This document shows positions 18,349-26,530 of a stretch of 64,000 bases of DNA, in pieces. The notes beneath the pieces are model-generated. The model did not search any database and was not told the origin of the DNA. It was given only the letters and a program-made list of their open reading frames with translations. The DNA is taken from contig CAZDVZ010000001.1 in the NCBI GenBank assembly GCA_964509125.1, positions 66,598 through 130,597 on the forward strand, given 5' to 3'. The position numbers and the translations under genes were made by a program. The DNA is from SIG653 sp964509125. Its GTDB lineage: Bacteria; Bacillota; Clostridia; Oscillospirales; CAG-382. How positions within the stretch are numbered: the stretch's first letter is position 1; each line of letters opens with the position of its first letter.

Positions 18349-18465
18349 TTAATTCATTTGGCTTTTAAAAAATGAATCATAGTCAAATTCACTCAGAAAA
18401 TCATAAAATTCATCTAAAACTCTTTCATAATTATCCAATGTCAAAGTATAATTTCCTTTTATATA
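18349..18465 (-). pseudogene. C-terminal coding remnant in a second frame
   Basis: A 38-codon open frame without ATG, rich in Asp, Tyr and Phe, ending in QMN and TAA just before the terminator. It follows and overlaps, in another frame, the AlgI-like start. It looks like the tail of a deleted gene joined to that start. Family not identified. Confidence 0.4.
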
Positions 18466-18520
18466 CCATTAGTGTAATCGGCAAGAACGCAAATATAAAT
18501 TCAAATGAGTTAAATAACAT
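18431..18520 (-). pseudogene. N-terminal remnant of an MBOAT/AlgI-type O-acyltransferase
   Basis: ATG 18520 with AAAGGAAG upstream encodes only 29 residues before a stop. The first 20 (MLFNSFEFIFAFLPITLMVY) match the characteristic opening of AlgI/DltB-like membrane-bound O-acyltransferases, which are normally about 470 residues long. The match then stops and the frame closes. The rest of the gene is deleted, so this is a relic of a surface-polymer acylation locus. On the minus strand just downstream of jag. Confidence 0.6.
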
Positions 18521-18705
18521 AGCGACTTCCTTTAAAATTTTTCGTTAGTAAGCTTTTATAATCCCTACCGCGATTTATTTTAATTATATTATATATTATA
18601 TAATTTAAAAAATCAACATCAATTTTTCTTATTGAAAATACAAACCTTATCTGAATCAAAAAAACTTTTTTATGCTTTATTTGAGAAAAACTGCCATTTA
18701 ATCAC

Positions 18706-18737
18706 AAAAAGCTGCATACAATTGTACACAGCTTTTT
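18706..18737 (-). terminator. Terminator after jag
   Basis: A 9-base stem (AAAAAGCTG/CAGCTTTTT), with A and T runs, lies directly after the jag stop codon and closes the rpmH-rnpA-yidD-yidC-jag operon. Confidence 0.8.
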
Positions 18738-18745
18738 GTATTTAA

Positions 18746-19450
18746 TTATGCGTTTTTACTACGATTATTTCTAAAATTTCTTTTTCCCGAAGGTCTACGT
18801 GTTTGGTCTGCAGGTTTATTCATATTAGTAGCGGAAATGATTACTTTTCTTTCATCATCCTGCCCTACCGAATGAGTATTTACACCTTCAAAGTCCTGAA
18901 GTTCGGAATGAATTATTCTTCTGTCTTTAGCAGACATAGGCTCAAATACAAAACTTCTTTTATATTTTGCAACTCTCGCCGCTTTTTTTCTTGCCAACGC
19001 CCTGAGAGTTTCTTCTCTCTTTTTGCGATAATCATTTACATCTATTCCTATTCTGTAAAAATCATCCGTTCCCCTGTTTGCCGCAAGACTTGCCAAATAT
19101 TGAAGAGATTCTAAAACATCGCCATGATGTCCTATAAGAATACCAAGTTCTTCACTTTCGCCCTTGAGAATGAATTCAACGCCCTCGTCTGTTCTTTGAG
19201 TTTCTTCTATCTCACAGTTGATTCCCATATCGGAAACAACTTTTTCTATAAATTCTTTTGCTTTGATCGACGGTGTAACTTCATAAAATACCCTTACTTT
19301 CGCTTCAACGGATCCAAATCCCAAAAAACCTTTTTTAGGCTCTGTAATCACTTCATGTTGAACCGTCTGAGCTGCCACACCTAACTCTTCTGCGCCTTTT
19401 AATATAGCATCTTCAATAGTGCTACCGCAGACTGTAACCTCTCTTATCAC
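18746..19450 (-). CDS. jag: Jag / KhpB (EloR) RNA-binding protein
   Basis: 234 residues with the three expected domains. The Jag-N domain (1-55) includes the KKGFLGFGS motif; a KH domain follows (about 80-150) with GHHGDVLESLQ; an R3H domain (about 155-220) carries FEPMSAKDRRIIHSEL. The protein binds RNA and affects cell elongation and division in Firmicutes. The basic Asn/Arg-rich tail is typical. It begins 11 bases after yidC, the conserved order. Confidence 0.95.
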   Translation of the reverse strand: MIREVTVCGSTIEDAILKGAEELGVAAQTVQHEVITEPKKGFLGFGSVEAKVRVFYEVTPSIKAKEFIEKVVSDMGINCEIEETQRTDEGVEFILKGESEELGILIGHHGDVLESLQYLASLAANRGTDDFYRIGIDVNDYRKKREETLRALARKKAARVAKYKRSFVFEPMSAKDRRIIHSELQDFEGVNTHSVGQDDERKVIISATNMNKPADQTRRPSGKRNFRNNRSKNA

Positions 19451-19461
19451 ACTAATTTACC

Positions 19462-20937
19462 TCACTGTTTGTCTTCATCATCTTTGTCTTTTTTGCTTTT
19501 TTTCAAAGGTGCTTTGTCAATAAATTTCTTTTCTTCGGGAACTGCTACTTGCTTTTCTTCGCTAAGAGCCTTTTCATGACGTTTTCTAATCTTCTCGGCT
19601 TTTTCCTCACTGATAATCAGGCTGTCAAAAGAAGTATCGTCCTCATCAACTTCGATCATTATGATCTTCTTTCTCTTTCTCTTTTTGATAATTTCTTCTT
19701 CCGCTGCCTTCATTTCTTCTTTAGAAAATGTGGGAATAGGATACATTTTTGATAAAATAATCTGCTGTATTGCCGAAAGAATACTCCTGTATATCCAGTA
19801 CAATCCAACAGCCGCAGATAATTTCAAAGCGAACCATGCACTAAGCAAGGGCATACCAACCCTTAAAACAATGTTATTGTTTGGATTTTGACCATCTGCT
19901 GCAGGGGCTGGTGCGGCAAATTTTCTTGTTATTTCAGAACCGGCAAAGCTTGTTACAAAAACAAGCAGAGGAATGAGAAGTATTGGGCTAAACTCACTTA
20001 TATCAGGTTGATCCAAAAGAGTTGTTTTTCCCAAGAATTTAAAGTTAGGAAGATCTTCTTCCAAATTGATTTTACTTTCTTTAACGATTTTACTGTAACC
20101 AAGTTTGTTTTCAACAGAATTTTCCAAAGTAGATATTTTTTCGCTGAAGCTGCACATTTCCAACGTATTTAACGTATCAATCTTATCAGCTTCAACTTTA
20201 TCTTCTTGTATTTTTAATATCTCGCCCTCTGAATCTGCAACGGGAGGACAAAAATAAATGTACTCTCCGAATTCTTTGGTTACTTCCACATAAGCCTTAT
20301 AATTATTCATGGCAAATGATGAATAATAGTCTTCTTTAGAATTATCTTTTGCGATGTACTGCTCAATAAATGATTCAGAAGTATATTTCAAACTTCTTAC
20401 GACCTGACTTTCATCGCCTGCTTTGATGTTAGTTATAAGTTTTTCAGCTTCAGCGTAATCGTCAGAATTCTTTTCACCCAAGATGTCAAGAACTGTTTTT
20501 TGATTAGTAGCAATAACGGCAGCCTGATTTGAAAGTTCTTGACGTACACTATCGGTAATTATTTTTTTGTCATTGCCGTATGTTAGCGGAAGTCTAACGA
20601 TAGAATAAAGAACCATAATGATAGGAAGCTGAACAAAAAGGGGTAAACAACCCGACATGGGGTTATAACCTTCTTTTTGATACATTTCATTTATTTCAAG
20701 GCTCATTTTCTGTTGAGTTGCCTTATCTGTTCTTCCAGCATATTTTTTCCTGATCGCCATTTCTTTCGGGCGAAGACTTGCTGTTTTAACAGAATTTTTT
20801 TGTTGCTTAATTCCCAACGGGAAAAGTATTATCTGCATTATCAATGAAAAGAAAAATATTGCAAGAATGTAATTGTTAGCAGATATAGTGCAACAAAAAC
20901 GCATTACATATCCAAATAAAGTGTATAATATCTCCAT
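19462..20937 (-). CDS. yidC: Membrane protein insertase YidC/Oxa1
   Basis: 491 residues, long for a Gram-positive YidC. The first helix (about 20-45), the cytoplasmic hairpin with QQKMSLEINEMYQKEGYNP and the GCLPLFVQLPIIMVLYSIVR helix are canonical. Between this helix and the final helices lies an insert of nearly 200 residues (about 125-315), predicted to face outside, which ordinary Firmicute YidC proteins lack. A highly charged C-terminal tail of about 90 residues follows. No lipobox is visible. It acts in insertion of membrane proteins with SecYEG and with YidD encoded just upstream. GGAG lies before the ATG. Confidence 0.95.
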   Translation of the reverse strand: MEILYTLFGYVMRFCCTISANNYILAIFFFSLIMQIILFPLGIKQQKNSVKTASLRPKEMAIRKKYAGRTDKATQQKMSLEINEMYQKEGYNPMSGCLPLFVQLPIIMVLYSIVRLPLTYGNDKKIITDSVRQELSNQAAVIATNQKTVLDILGEKNSDDYAEAEKLITNIKAGDESQVVRSLKYTSESFIEQYIAKDNSKEDYYSSFAMNNYKAYVEVTKEFGEYIYFCPPVADSEGEILKIQEDKVEADKIDTLNTLEMCSFSEKISTLENSVENKLGYSKIVKESKINLEEDLPNFKFLGKTTLLDQPDISEFSPILLIPLLVFVTSFAGSEITRKFAAPAPAADGQNPNNNIVLRVGMPLLSAWFALKLSAAVGLYWIYRSILSAIQQIILSKMYPIPTFSKEEMKAAEEEIIKKRKRKKIIMIEVDEDDTSFDSLIISEEKAEKIRKRHEKALSEEKQVAVPEEKKFIDKAPLKKSKKDKDDEDKQ

Positions 20938-21009
20938 CTATTTTCTCCAATGTTCTCTATGTTAAATAGACTTTTAAAAAAGCTTCCATTTGTATAGGTG
21001 ATAAAAACT

Positions 21010-21324
21010 TTAAGGAGCATCCTTTCTAAACAAATCCGAAATTCTATGGGGAACAGGGTCATACCCGCCTTTACAAAAAGGATTACACCTTAATATTCTG
21101 TAGATTGCCAAAAAAATCCCCGCTATTATACCATGTTTTTCAATTGCCTCCACAGCGTAGGTAGAACAGCTGGGAGTGAATCTGCAGCTTCTCGGCAAAA
21201 TCGGTGATATAAACTTTTTATATAGCCTTATGGGAAATATGAAAATTTTTTTCGCCGCGCTGTGAATATAACTTAATATTATCATAATTTTCTGCGGATT
21301 AAATAACATTATATTATTTTTCAT
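21010..21324 (-). CDS. yidD: Membrane protein insertion efficiency factor YidD
   Basis: About 104 residues. The diagnostic segment SCRFTPSCSTYAVEAIEKHG and the later CNPFCKGGYDPVP identify YidD, a small membrane-associated helper of YidC. ATG 21324 overlaps the end of rnpA by 11 bases. Later in-frame ATGs at 21309 and 21285 would give the more usual shorter length and no site has a strong ribosome-binding sequence, so the exact start is open. Confidence 0.92.
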   Translation of the reverse strand: MKNNIMLFNPQKIMIILSYIHSAAKKIFIFPIRLYKKFISPILPRSCRFTPSCSTYAVEAIEKHGIIAGIFLAIYRILRCNPFCKGGYDPVPHRISDLFRKDAP

Positions 21325-21667
21325 CAAACAATCCTAAGCTGTCAAATAACCGTGTAAGCTCTTTTTCAACTTCATATGACTTATATGCCGTACACGCTTG
21401 TCTGGCGGTAATAACAATAATGTATCCTTTTTTCAGCCTAACATACAATTTTCTGTATGCCTCTTTGATAATTCTTCTTGTTCTGTTTCTGGCAACGGCA
21501 TTGCCTCTTTTTTTAGAAACACTTATGCCCAAAACCGTACTTTTTCTATCATAATTTTTCAGGGAATATACCACTACACCTTTCGAGGAACGAAATGCGC
21601 CACCGGAATAAACTTTCCCAAACATATGTCTTTGCTTTAACATGGGTATCTTTTTCGTTTTTTCCAT
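21314..21667 (-). CDS. rnpA: Ribonuclease P protein component
   Basis: 117 residues, the usual length. The family signature is KKRGNAVARNRTRRIIKEAYR in the middle of the protein, which binds RNase P RNA during 5' maturation of tRNAs. AGGAAATG precedes the ATG. Upstream is rpmH (196-base spacer), downstream yidD overlaps, the near-universal arrangement. Confidence 0.96.
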   Translation of the reverse strand: MEKTKKIPMLKQRHMFGKVYSGGAFRSSKGVVVYSLKNYDRKSTVLGISVSKKRGNAVARNRTRRIIKEAYRKLYVRLKKGYIIVITARQACTAYKSYEVEKELTRLFDSLGLFDEK

Positions 21668-21755
21668 AACAAATCATTTCCTATCGATCAAACGGTTTTT
21701 CGCCTTTTTAAATAATTCCTCTGAAAATTCATTTCCAAAGCAACAACAGTTCATA

Positions 21756-21786
21756 GGCGAAATTAAGCTCCACGCCTAATTTCGCC
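21756..21786. repeat. 10-base perfect inverted repeat between rpmH and rnpA
   Basis: GGCGAAATTA and TAATTTCGCC flank an 11-base loop in the rpmH-rnpA spacer. It may be an attenuator or processing hairpin that sets the large excess of L34 over RnpA. No T run follows directly on the minus strand, so termination is not certain. Confidence 0.5.
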
Positions 21787-21863
21787 ATTATGTTTTCCCT
21801 TTAAAAACCAAAGGTCCCGTTATTTTCGGAAATACAGCCCAAAGTTCAATGCCTTCTCTAACA

Positions 21864-21998
21864 TTAATAGGTAAGTCTTGCTCTGCCCTTTGCTCTTCTT
21901 CTCTTAAGAACTTTTCTGCCGTTTGCAGTTGCCATTCTCTTTCTGAAACCATGTTCTTTTTTTCTTTGTCTCTTTTTAGGTTGATATGTCTGAAGCAT
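21864..21998 (-). CDS. rpmH: Ribosomal protein L34
   Basis: 44 residues, strongly basic, matching L34 (MLQTYQPKKRQRKKEHGFRK and a RRAKGRARLTY ending). A longer frame extends upstream, but CAGGAGGG 7 bases before ATG 21998 fixes the start. First gene of the minus-strand operon and divergent from dnaA. Confidence 0.97.
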   Translation of the reverse strand: MLQTYQPKKRQRKKEHGFRKRMATANGRKVLKRRRAKGRARLTY

Positions 21999-22043
21999 AA
22001 TTACCCTCCTGTAATATATTATTCTTTTAATGACAGCATTCCT

Positions 22044-22072
22044 ATTAAAACACATCGTTCGCCCAAAGTCAA
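22044..22072 (-). promoter_or_regulatory. rpmH promoter
   Basis: Minus strand TTGACT (22067-22072), a 17-base spacer and TTTAAT (22044-22049), about 45 bases before the L34 start. Confidence 0.6.
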
Positions 22073-22123
22073 GAGGTTTTAAAAAAATTAATATATTTGA
22101 TAATATTTTTTTTCGAAAAAGTC

Positions 22124-22152
22124 TTTTCAAAACACTTTTTATATGATATAAT
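22124..22152 (+). promoter_or_regulatory. dnaA promoter
   Basis: TATAAT at 22147-22152 preceded by TGA (extended -10), with TTTTCA 17 bases upstream at 22124-22129. An 84-base leader precedes dnaA. The leader contains AAGGAG followed by a two-codon frame ATG-TCT-TAA of unknown meaning. No DnaA-box-like sequence is seen in this spacer. Confidence 0.6.
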
Positions 22153-22235
22153 AGCCGATAAGGAGTATTATGTCTTAATTATCTTCAGTCTTTCCTTGTT
22201 TATATGCATTATATATTAATGTAGGAGTTGAATAA

Positions 22236-23660
22236 ATGTCAAATATCAGTTATAATAAACTTAAAGATGATCTTATTGCGTCTCTTTCAAAAGATTTTGT
22301 TCCCATGACAGTAGATCTTTGGTTTAGCGCACTTACGGTCCACTCTTTCGAAAACGACAAAGTTGTTCTATACTGTGATAGCGACTATAAAAGGAGCTAT
22401 ATAGAAGAAAAATACAAAAAAGATATTGAAAAGCATATGTGCTTGGTTTGCGGTAAAGATGTTAAAGTTTTTATCGTTTCTGCCGACACTATTGAAGAAA
22501 ATCCGGAGATCATTCCAATAGAAGATATTTTGCCTTCTGTTAAGAGTAATTCGGACAATTTCAATCCCGCTTTGTTTTCTTCATCTAAAGATGAAGAGGA
22601 TACAAGCTTTAAACCACAAAAAGATATTAGGCATGAAGACTACACTTTTTCAAATTTTATTGTTGGATCCTCCAACGAATTTGCTTACAAAGCTTGCATG
22701 GCGGTTGTGGACAGGCCTGCTGTTTTATACAATCCCCTTTTTATCCACGGCGCATCGGGGCTTGGAAAAACACACTTGCTTCATGCGATGTACAATGAGT
22801 CGAAAAGAAAATATCCTGCTCACAATATTGTTTACACTTCAGGTGAAGAGTTCGCCAATCAACTAATTCTTGCCCTTAATAAAAACAGAGCGGAAAAAAT
22901 GGAAGAATTCAGAAAAAAATTCAGAAACGTAGACATTCTACTTATTGACGATATTCACTTTATTTCAGGAAAAAGATCAACTCAAGAAGAATTTTTCCAT
23001 ACTTTCAATCGACTTTTCGAAATGAAGAAACAGATCATACTTACATCTGACCGAGCACCGGGTGAAATTGAATTTTTAGAAGAAAGGTTAAAAACTCGTT
23101 TTGAATGGGGACTCATAACAGATATTCAGCCGCCCAACTTGGAGTTAAGAGCTGCTATATTCAGAAATAAAGCAGATTCTATGAATGTTGATATTCCTCA
23201 AAATGCTCTTATGTATCTTTCTGAAAATGTCAGAAACAACATAAGACAAATCGAAGGGGTTATTAAAGCACTGAGAGCTCATAGTCTCATAAGCGGAAAA
23301 AGAATCGATTTAGACCTTGTAAAAAATGTTTTGGGGGATTATCTTACAAAAGAAAAAGAAAATATTACTCCGGAAATGATAATAGACTTTTTCTGCCAAA
23401 GATATGCGGTAAAAAAAGAAGATCTTTTAGGTCAAAGCCGTACAAGTCAAATTAAAAGCATAAGACATCTTTGTATATACGTAATTAAATCTCTTACAAA
23501 CGAAAATTATAAAAGTATTGGAAAAATCTTTAACAAAGATAGAACATCAATAATGTATTCTCATGGGCAGATAGAAAAGATGATGAATTCGGACAAAGAA
23601 TTTTCCAGAACTGTAGACAAGGTAATTGCAGAAGTTAGGGAACTTGCAGAAAACAGTTAA
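22236..23660 (+). CDS. dnaA: Replication initiator DnaA, divergent DNA-binding domain
   Basis: 474 residues. Domain I (1-85) and a linker precede the AAA+ domain with Walker A GASGLGKTHLL, Walker B ILLIDDIHF and the sensor/arginine-finger region ending ERLKTRFEWGL. Domain IV is recognisable but unusual. The family signature (consensus GGRDHTTVxHA) reads FNKDRTSIMYS, one residue shorter, with Arg436 where the base-contacting His is expected, and the usual PRQ helix reads IRH. DnaA binds oriC and opens the duplex. AGGAG lies 8 bases before the ATG. The intergenic region after it holds oriC. Confidence 0.97.
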   Translation: MSNISYNKLKDDLIASLSKDFVPMTVDLWFSALTVHSFENDKVVLYCDSDYKRSYIEEKYKKDIEKHMCLVCGKDVKVFIVSADTIEENPEIIPIEDILPSVKSNSDNFNPALFSSSKDEEDTSFKPQKDIRHEDYTFSNFIVGSSNEFAYKACMAVVDRPAVLYNPLFIHGASGLGKTHLLHAMYNESKRKYPAHNIVYTSGEEFANQLILALNKNRAEKMEEFRKKFRNVDILLIDDIHFISGKRSTQEEFFHTFNRLFEMKKQIILTSDRAPGEIEFLEERLKTRFEWGLITDIQPPNLELRAAIFRNKADSMNVDIPQNALMYLSENVRNNIRQIEGVIKALRAHSLISGKRIDLDLVKNVLGDYLTKEKENITPEMIIDFFCQRYAVKKEDLLGQSRTSQIKSIRHLCIYVIKSLTNENYKSIGKIFNKDRTSIMYSHGQIEKMMNSDKEFSRTVDKVIAEVRELAENS

Positions 23661-23837
23661 GCGTGAAAAACCGTGTTAAAAAGTGCAAAAATGCAGTGAA
23701 ATTATGTGAAATAGTTTTGCTCTAAGGTGAAATTCGGTTTAAAAATATTCCTTCAATATCCCATTTTTGACATTTTTTGACTGACTTTGTTTTTTATCGA
23801 TGTTTTTCTAATTTTCGGATGATGAAAAATGCGTTAT

Positions 23838-23867
23838 TTATTCACCTGTTTTTTTCACTTTTTCACC
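23838..23867 (+). promoter_or_regulatory. Cluster of three DnaA-box-like sites in oriC
   Basis: TTATTCACC (23838-23846), TTTTTCACT (23851-23859) and TTTTTCACC (23859-23867) agree with the first eight bases of the relaxed box TTWTNCACA but all differ at the last base. Confidence 0.6.
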
Positions 23868-23922
23868 CTGTTTTTAACTTTAAAATTCTTTATAAATCGG
23901 CTTTACAAAAGGACTTTTAGAG

Positions 23923-23961
23923 TTTTCCACTTTTTGACGCATATTACTACTACTGCTACTA
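23923..23961 (+). promoter_or_regulatory. Basal unwinding element: DnaA box plus DnaA-trio
   Basis: TTTTCCACT (23923-23931) is followed by a short GC-containing spacer and six trinucleotides (TTA, CTA, CTA, CTG, CTA, CTA; 23944-23961). On the complementary strand these read 3'-GAT-5' type repeats, the DnaA-trio that guides DnaA onto single strands. An AT-only run follows (23962-23977). Confidence 0.75.
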
Positions 23962-24016
23962 AATATTATAATATTATTGTTTTAAAATAAAAAAAAATCA
24001 AAGGAGCCTTACAATA

Positions 24017-25144
24017 ATGGGTGTTAAATTTAGAGTCGAAAAGGAAGAATTGATAAAAATAATTTCTCCTGCTGCATCTGCTGCTGCAAAAAAAACTCCG
24101 GTACCGGCTCTTGAAGGCGTACTTATAACCCTTTCGGGAGACGAACTTACCATATGCGGAAGAGATATGGAACAAGGAAACGGTGTCAGAATACAAGGCA
24201 ATGTTATTGGAGAAACCGATGGCTCCGTTATACTTAATGCTTCGAAAATTAACAGCATTATAAAAGCTTTACCTTCCGGCGAAATTCTTTTTACTTGCGA
24301 TGACAAAAATTCGGTTACCATTAAATGCGGATTAAGCGAATATGTGATGCATGGAATGTCTGCGGATGCTTTTCCGAATCTACCTGATTTTACGGGAGAT
24401 TATTCTTTTGATATAAAAGCATCTGTTATAAAGAGGATTGTTAACGGCACATATTTTGCCGTTTCCAATGCAGATAATCATCCGGCGCTTAAAGGTCAAA
24501 GAGTTAAAATCGAAGATGGAAATATATCCGTTACCGCACTTGATAATTTTAGAATTGCAATTTGGAGCGAAGATAATGTAGTTTCATCTGAAACCAAAAG
24601 CTTTGAGTTTATAATTCCGGGCAAAAACTTAATGGAATTTTCCAGGCTTATTAATGATGAAGACGAAATACATTGTGAAACAACAATGAGAACTATTGTT
24701 TTTTCCGTGAAAAACATAATTTTCTTTTCATGGCTTACAGACGGCCCATATCTTGCTTATGAGCGTCAGATCAGGAGCGAAAGTAAGATCAATGTTAAAG
24801 TATCAAGAACTGCACTTATTGAAAGCGTTGAACGTGTTTCATTGTTTGTGGACGAGAAGAATAAAACTCCTATACAATGCACTTTTACAGGAAATATGCT
24901 TAACATTTTCTGTTTTAATCAGTTTGGGAGAGCCAATGAGAGTGTTATAATCGAAAAAAGCGGTCCGGACTTGGAAATATGGTTTAACTACAGATACGTA
25001 TTGGAGGCACTTCGCGCTTGTACGGAAGAAACGGTTGTTTTGGAATTGAATAATGAGATGCAGGCAATGCAGATACAAAATGCAAAACCAAGCGATAAGC
25101 GTTTTTTCCACTTTGTATTGCCCATGAAGATAAAAAGAGACTAA
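24017..25144 (+). CDS. dnaN: DNA polymerase III beta subunit (sliding clamp)
   Basis: 375 residues, the family's usual size. The opening (MGVKFRVEKEELI), the ALEGV strand, the SADAFPNLP segment and the VLPMKI C-terminal end are typical of DnaN, whose dimer encircles DNA and tethers polymerase. AAAGGAG precedes the ATG. It follows oriC and is followed after 4 bases by recF. Confidence 0.97.
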   Translation: MGVKFRVEKEELIKIISPAASAAAKKTPVPALEGVLITLSGDELTICGRDMEQGNGVRIQGNVIGETDGSVILNASKINSIIKALPSGEILFTCDDKNSVTIKCGLSEYVMHGMSADAFPNLPDFTGDYSFDIKASVIKRIVNGTYFAVSNADNHPALKGQRVKIEDGNISVTALDNFRIAIWSEDNVVSSETKSFEFIIPGKNLMEFSRLINDEDEIHCETTMRTIVFSVKNIIFFSWLTDGPYLAYERQIRSESKINVKVSRTALIESVERVSLFVDEKNKTPIQCTFTGNMLNIFCFNQFGRANESVIIEKSGPDLEIWFNYRYVLEALRACTEETVVLELNNEMQAMQIQNAKPSDKRFFHFVLPMKIKRD

Positions 25145-25148
25145 TTAA

Positions 25149-26228
25149 ATGAGAGTCAAAGAGATATCTCTGAAGAATTTCAGAAGCTTTGAAAAATTTT
25201 CGTGCCAATTTAAAGAAGGTACAAACATAATTTTAGGCGAAAATGCTGCAGGAAAAACAAATATTCTTGAAGGGATCTTTGTTTTTGCTACTGCAAAAAG
25301 CTTTAGAGGCGGAAAAGAAAGCGAAATGATCCGTTTTGGCGAAAATATGTGTGAAAGCCATATTGTTTTTGAAGATAAGTACGCAGAAAACCGTTTAAAG
25401 CTTTGTTTCAGAAGAAATAAAAGCAAGCTTCTTTTACGTAACAATATGCCTGTTTCGAAAATATCTGAGTATGTGGGGCAGTTTCGTGCTGTGATATTCA
25501 CCCCCGACCATTTAAATTTGGCGAAGGGCTCTCCTGAGTTTCGCAGAAGATTTATTGATATGGCGATATGCCAGTCTTTTCCGAAATACGTAACAGCACT
25601 TAATGAGTATAGCCGCTTATGTGCACAAAAAAATGCTTTACTGAAAAAAAACATGGATGTGGGAAAACTGCTTGATGTTTATAATGAGAAAATGGCAGTA
25701 GCAGCAGGAATAATTTCCGTTAACCGTCAAAAATATTTAAAGGCACTTTCTTCTCAGAGCATGATTTTCCATGAAGAGATCAGTGGCGGAAACGAAAATT
25801 TGATTTTGGAATATATAACCAATGCAGGCAATGAGGAATATTCCAAAGAAGAATATACCGAAAAGTATATATCACTTTACAGTGAAAAGAAGGAAATGGA
25901 AATTTACAGAGGAATGTGTCTTTTCGGCCCTCAAAAAGATGATTTTCGCATTTTGATCAACGGAAGAAATTCAAGATATTTTTCATCTCAAGGTCAACAG
26001 AGAACAGCGGTTCTTTGTTTGAAACTTGCAGAAGGCGAGCTTTCAAAGGAATTGACGGGAGAATATCCTGTGTTTCTTTTAGATGATGTTTTAAGTGAAT
26101 TGGACGATGAGAGAAAGAAAAAGCTTCTTATGAAAATTCCTAAAAAGCAAGTTATTATCACAGGATGTGATATATCTCTAATGAGTGAGCTTGAAGGAAA
26201 CATTATAAGAATCGGCAAAGAAAAGTAA
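25149..26228 (+). CDS. recF: DNA replication/repair protein RecF
   Basis: 359 residues. An SMC-like ATPase with Walker A GENAAGKTNILEGI near the N-terminus, the signature near FSSQGQQRTAVLCLKLAE, and Walker B VFLLDDVLSELD followed by the D-loop. It helps load RecA at gaps. It starts 4 bases after dnaN and is followed by remB in the standard order. Confidence 0.97.
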   Translation: MRVKEISLKNFRSFEKFSCQFKEGTNIILGENAAGKTNILEGIFVFATAKSFRGGKESEMIRFGENMCESHIVFEDKYAENRLKLCFRRNKSKLLLRNNMPVSKISEYVGQFRAVIFTPDHLNLAKGSPEFRRRFIDMAICQSFPKYVTALNEYSRLCAQKNALLKKNMDVGKLLDVYNEKMAVAAGIISVNRQKYLKALSSQSMIFHEEISGGNENLILEYITNAGNEEYSKEEYTEKYISLYSEKKEMEIYRGMCLFGPQKDDFRILINGRNSRYFSSQGQQRTAVLCLKLAEGELSKELTGEYPVFLLDDVLSELDDERKKKLLMKIPKKQVIITGCDISLMSELEGNIIRIGKEK

Positions 26229-26234
26229 AAATAT

Positions 26235-26528
26235 ATGGATATAAAAAAATGCCAGGATAAAACGCCTGAAGTATTTGGGCGAATACATTTAGGAAAAAAC
26301 GGAACTGTCCACTTAAAGGACGTTATAGGATTTTTTGATCTGGACAGCTCCACGGAAAGCGAAATAACAAAGGATTTTTTGAAAAGATCGGAAAAAGATT
26401 ATAAGATAGTAAATCTTTTGTATGACTTGCCGAAAAGCTTTGTCATAACATTGGAAAACGGGACCGAAAATGTTTATATGCTTTCCAACAGCGTTGAAAC
26501 AGAAATAAAACGAATGGGAGAGTTTTAA
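26235..26528 (+). CDS. remB: RemB/YaaB-like DUF370 protein
   Basis: 97 residues. The core FGRIHLGKNGTVHLKDVIGFFDL and the later KSFVITLENGTENVYMLS match the DUF370 proteins encoded between recF and gyrB in many Firmicutes (B. subtilis YaaB/RemB, linked to matrix-gene regulation and possibly DNA binding). It is longer than the B. subtilis protein at the N-terminus by about 15 residues, and the ribosome-binding site is weak, so an internal start is conceivable. Position supports identity. Confidence 0.8.
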   Translation: MDIKKCQDKTPEVFGRIHLGKNGTVHLKDVIGFFDLDSSTESEITKDFLKRSEKDYKIVNLLYDLPKSFVITLENGTENVYMLSNSVETEIKRMGEF

Positions 26529-26530
26529 TT

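Larger units (their letters stand above)
23661..24016 (+). other. oriC: Probable chromosomal origin oriC (dnaA-dnaN spacer)
   Basis: A 356-base AT-rich spacer between dnaA and dnaN, the usual oriC site in Firmicutes. It contains box-like sequences in both directions (GTGAAAAAC at 23663-23671, a 20-base-phased GTGCAAAAA at 23683, GTGAAAT at 23696 and 23706, then forward TTWTNCAC sites), a DnaA-trio and a terminal AT run. None of the boxes is the canonical TTATCCACA. Confidence 0.8.

Noticed and set aside
22156..22172. Two-codon upstream frame (ATG-TCT-TAA) with AAGGAG in the dnaA leader
   Set aside because: Too short to judge; it could be chance in a purine-rich leader. Noted in the promoter entry only.
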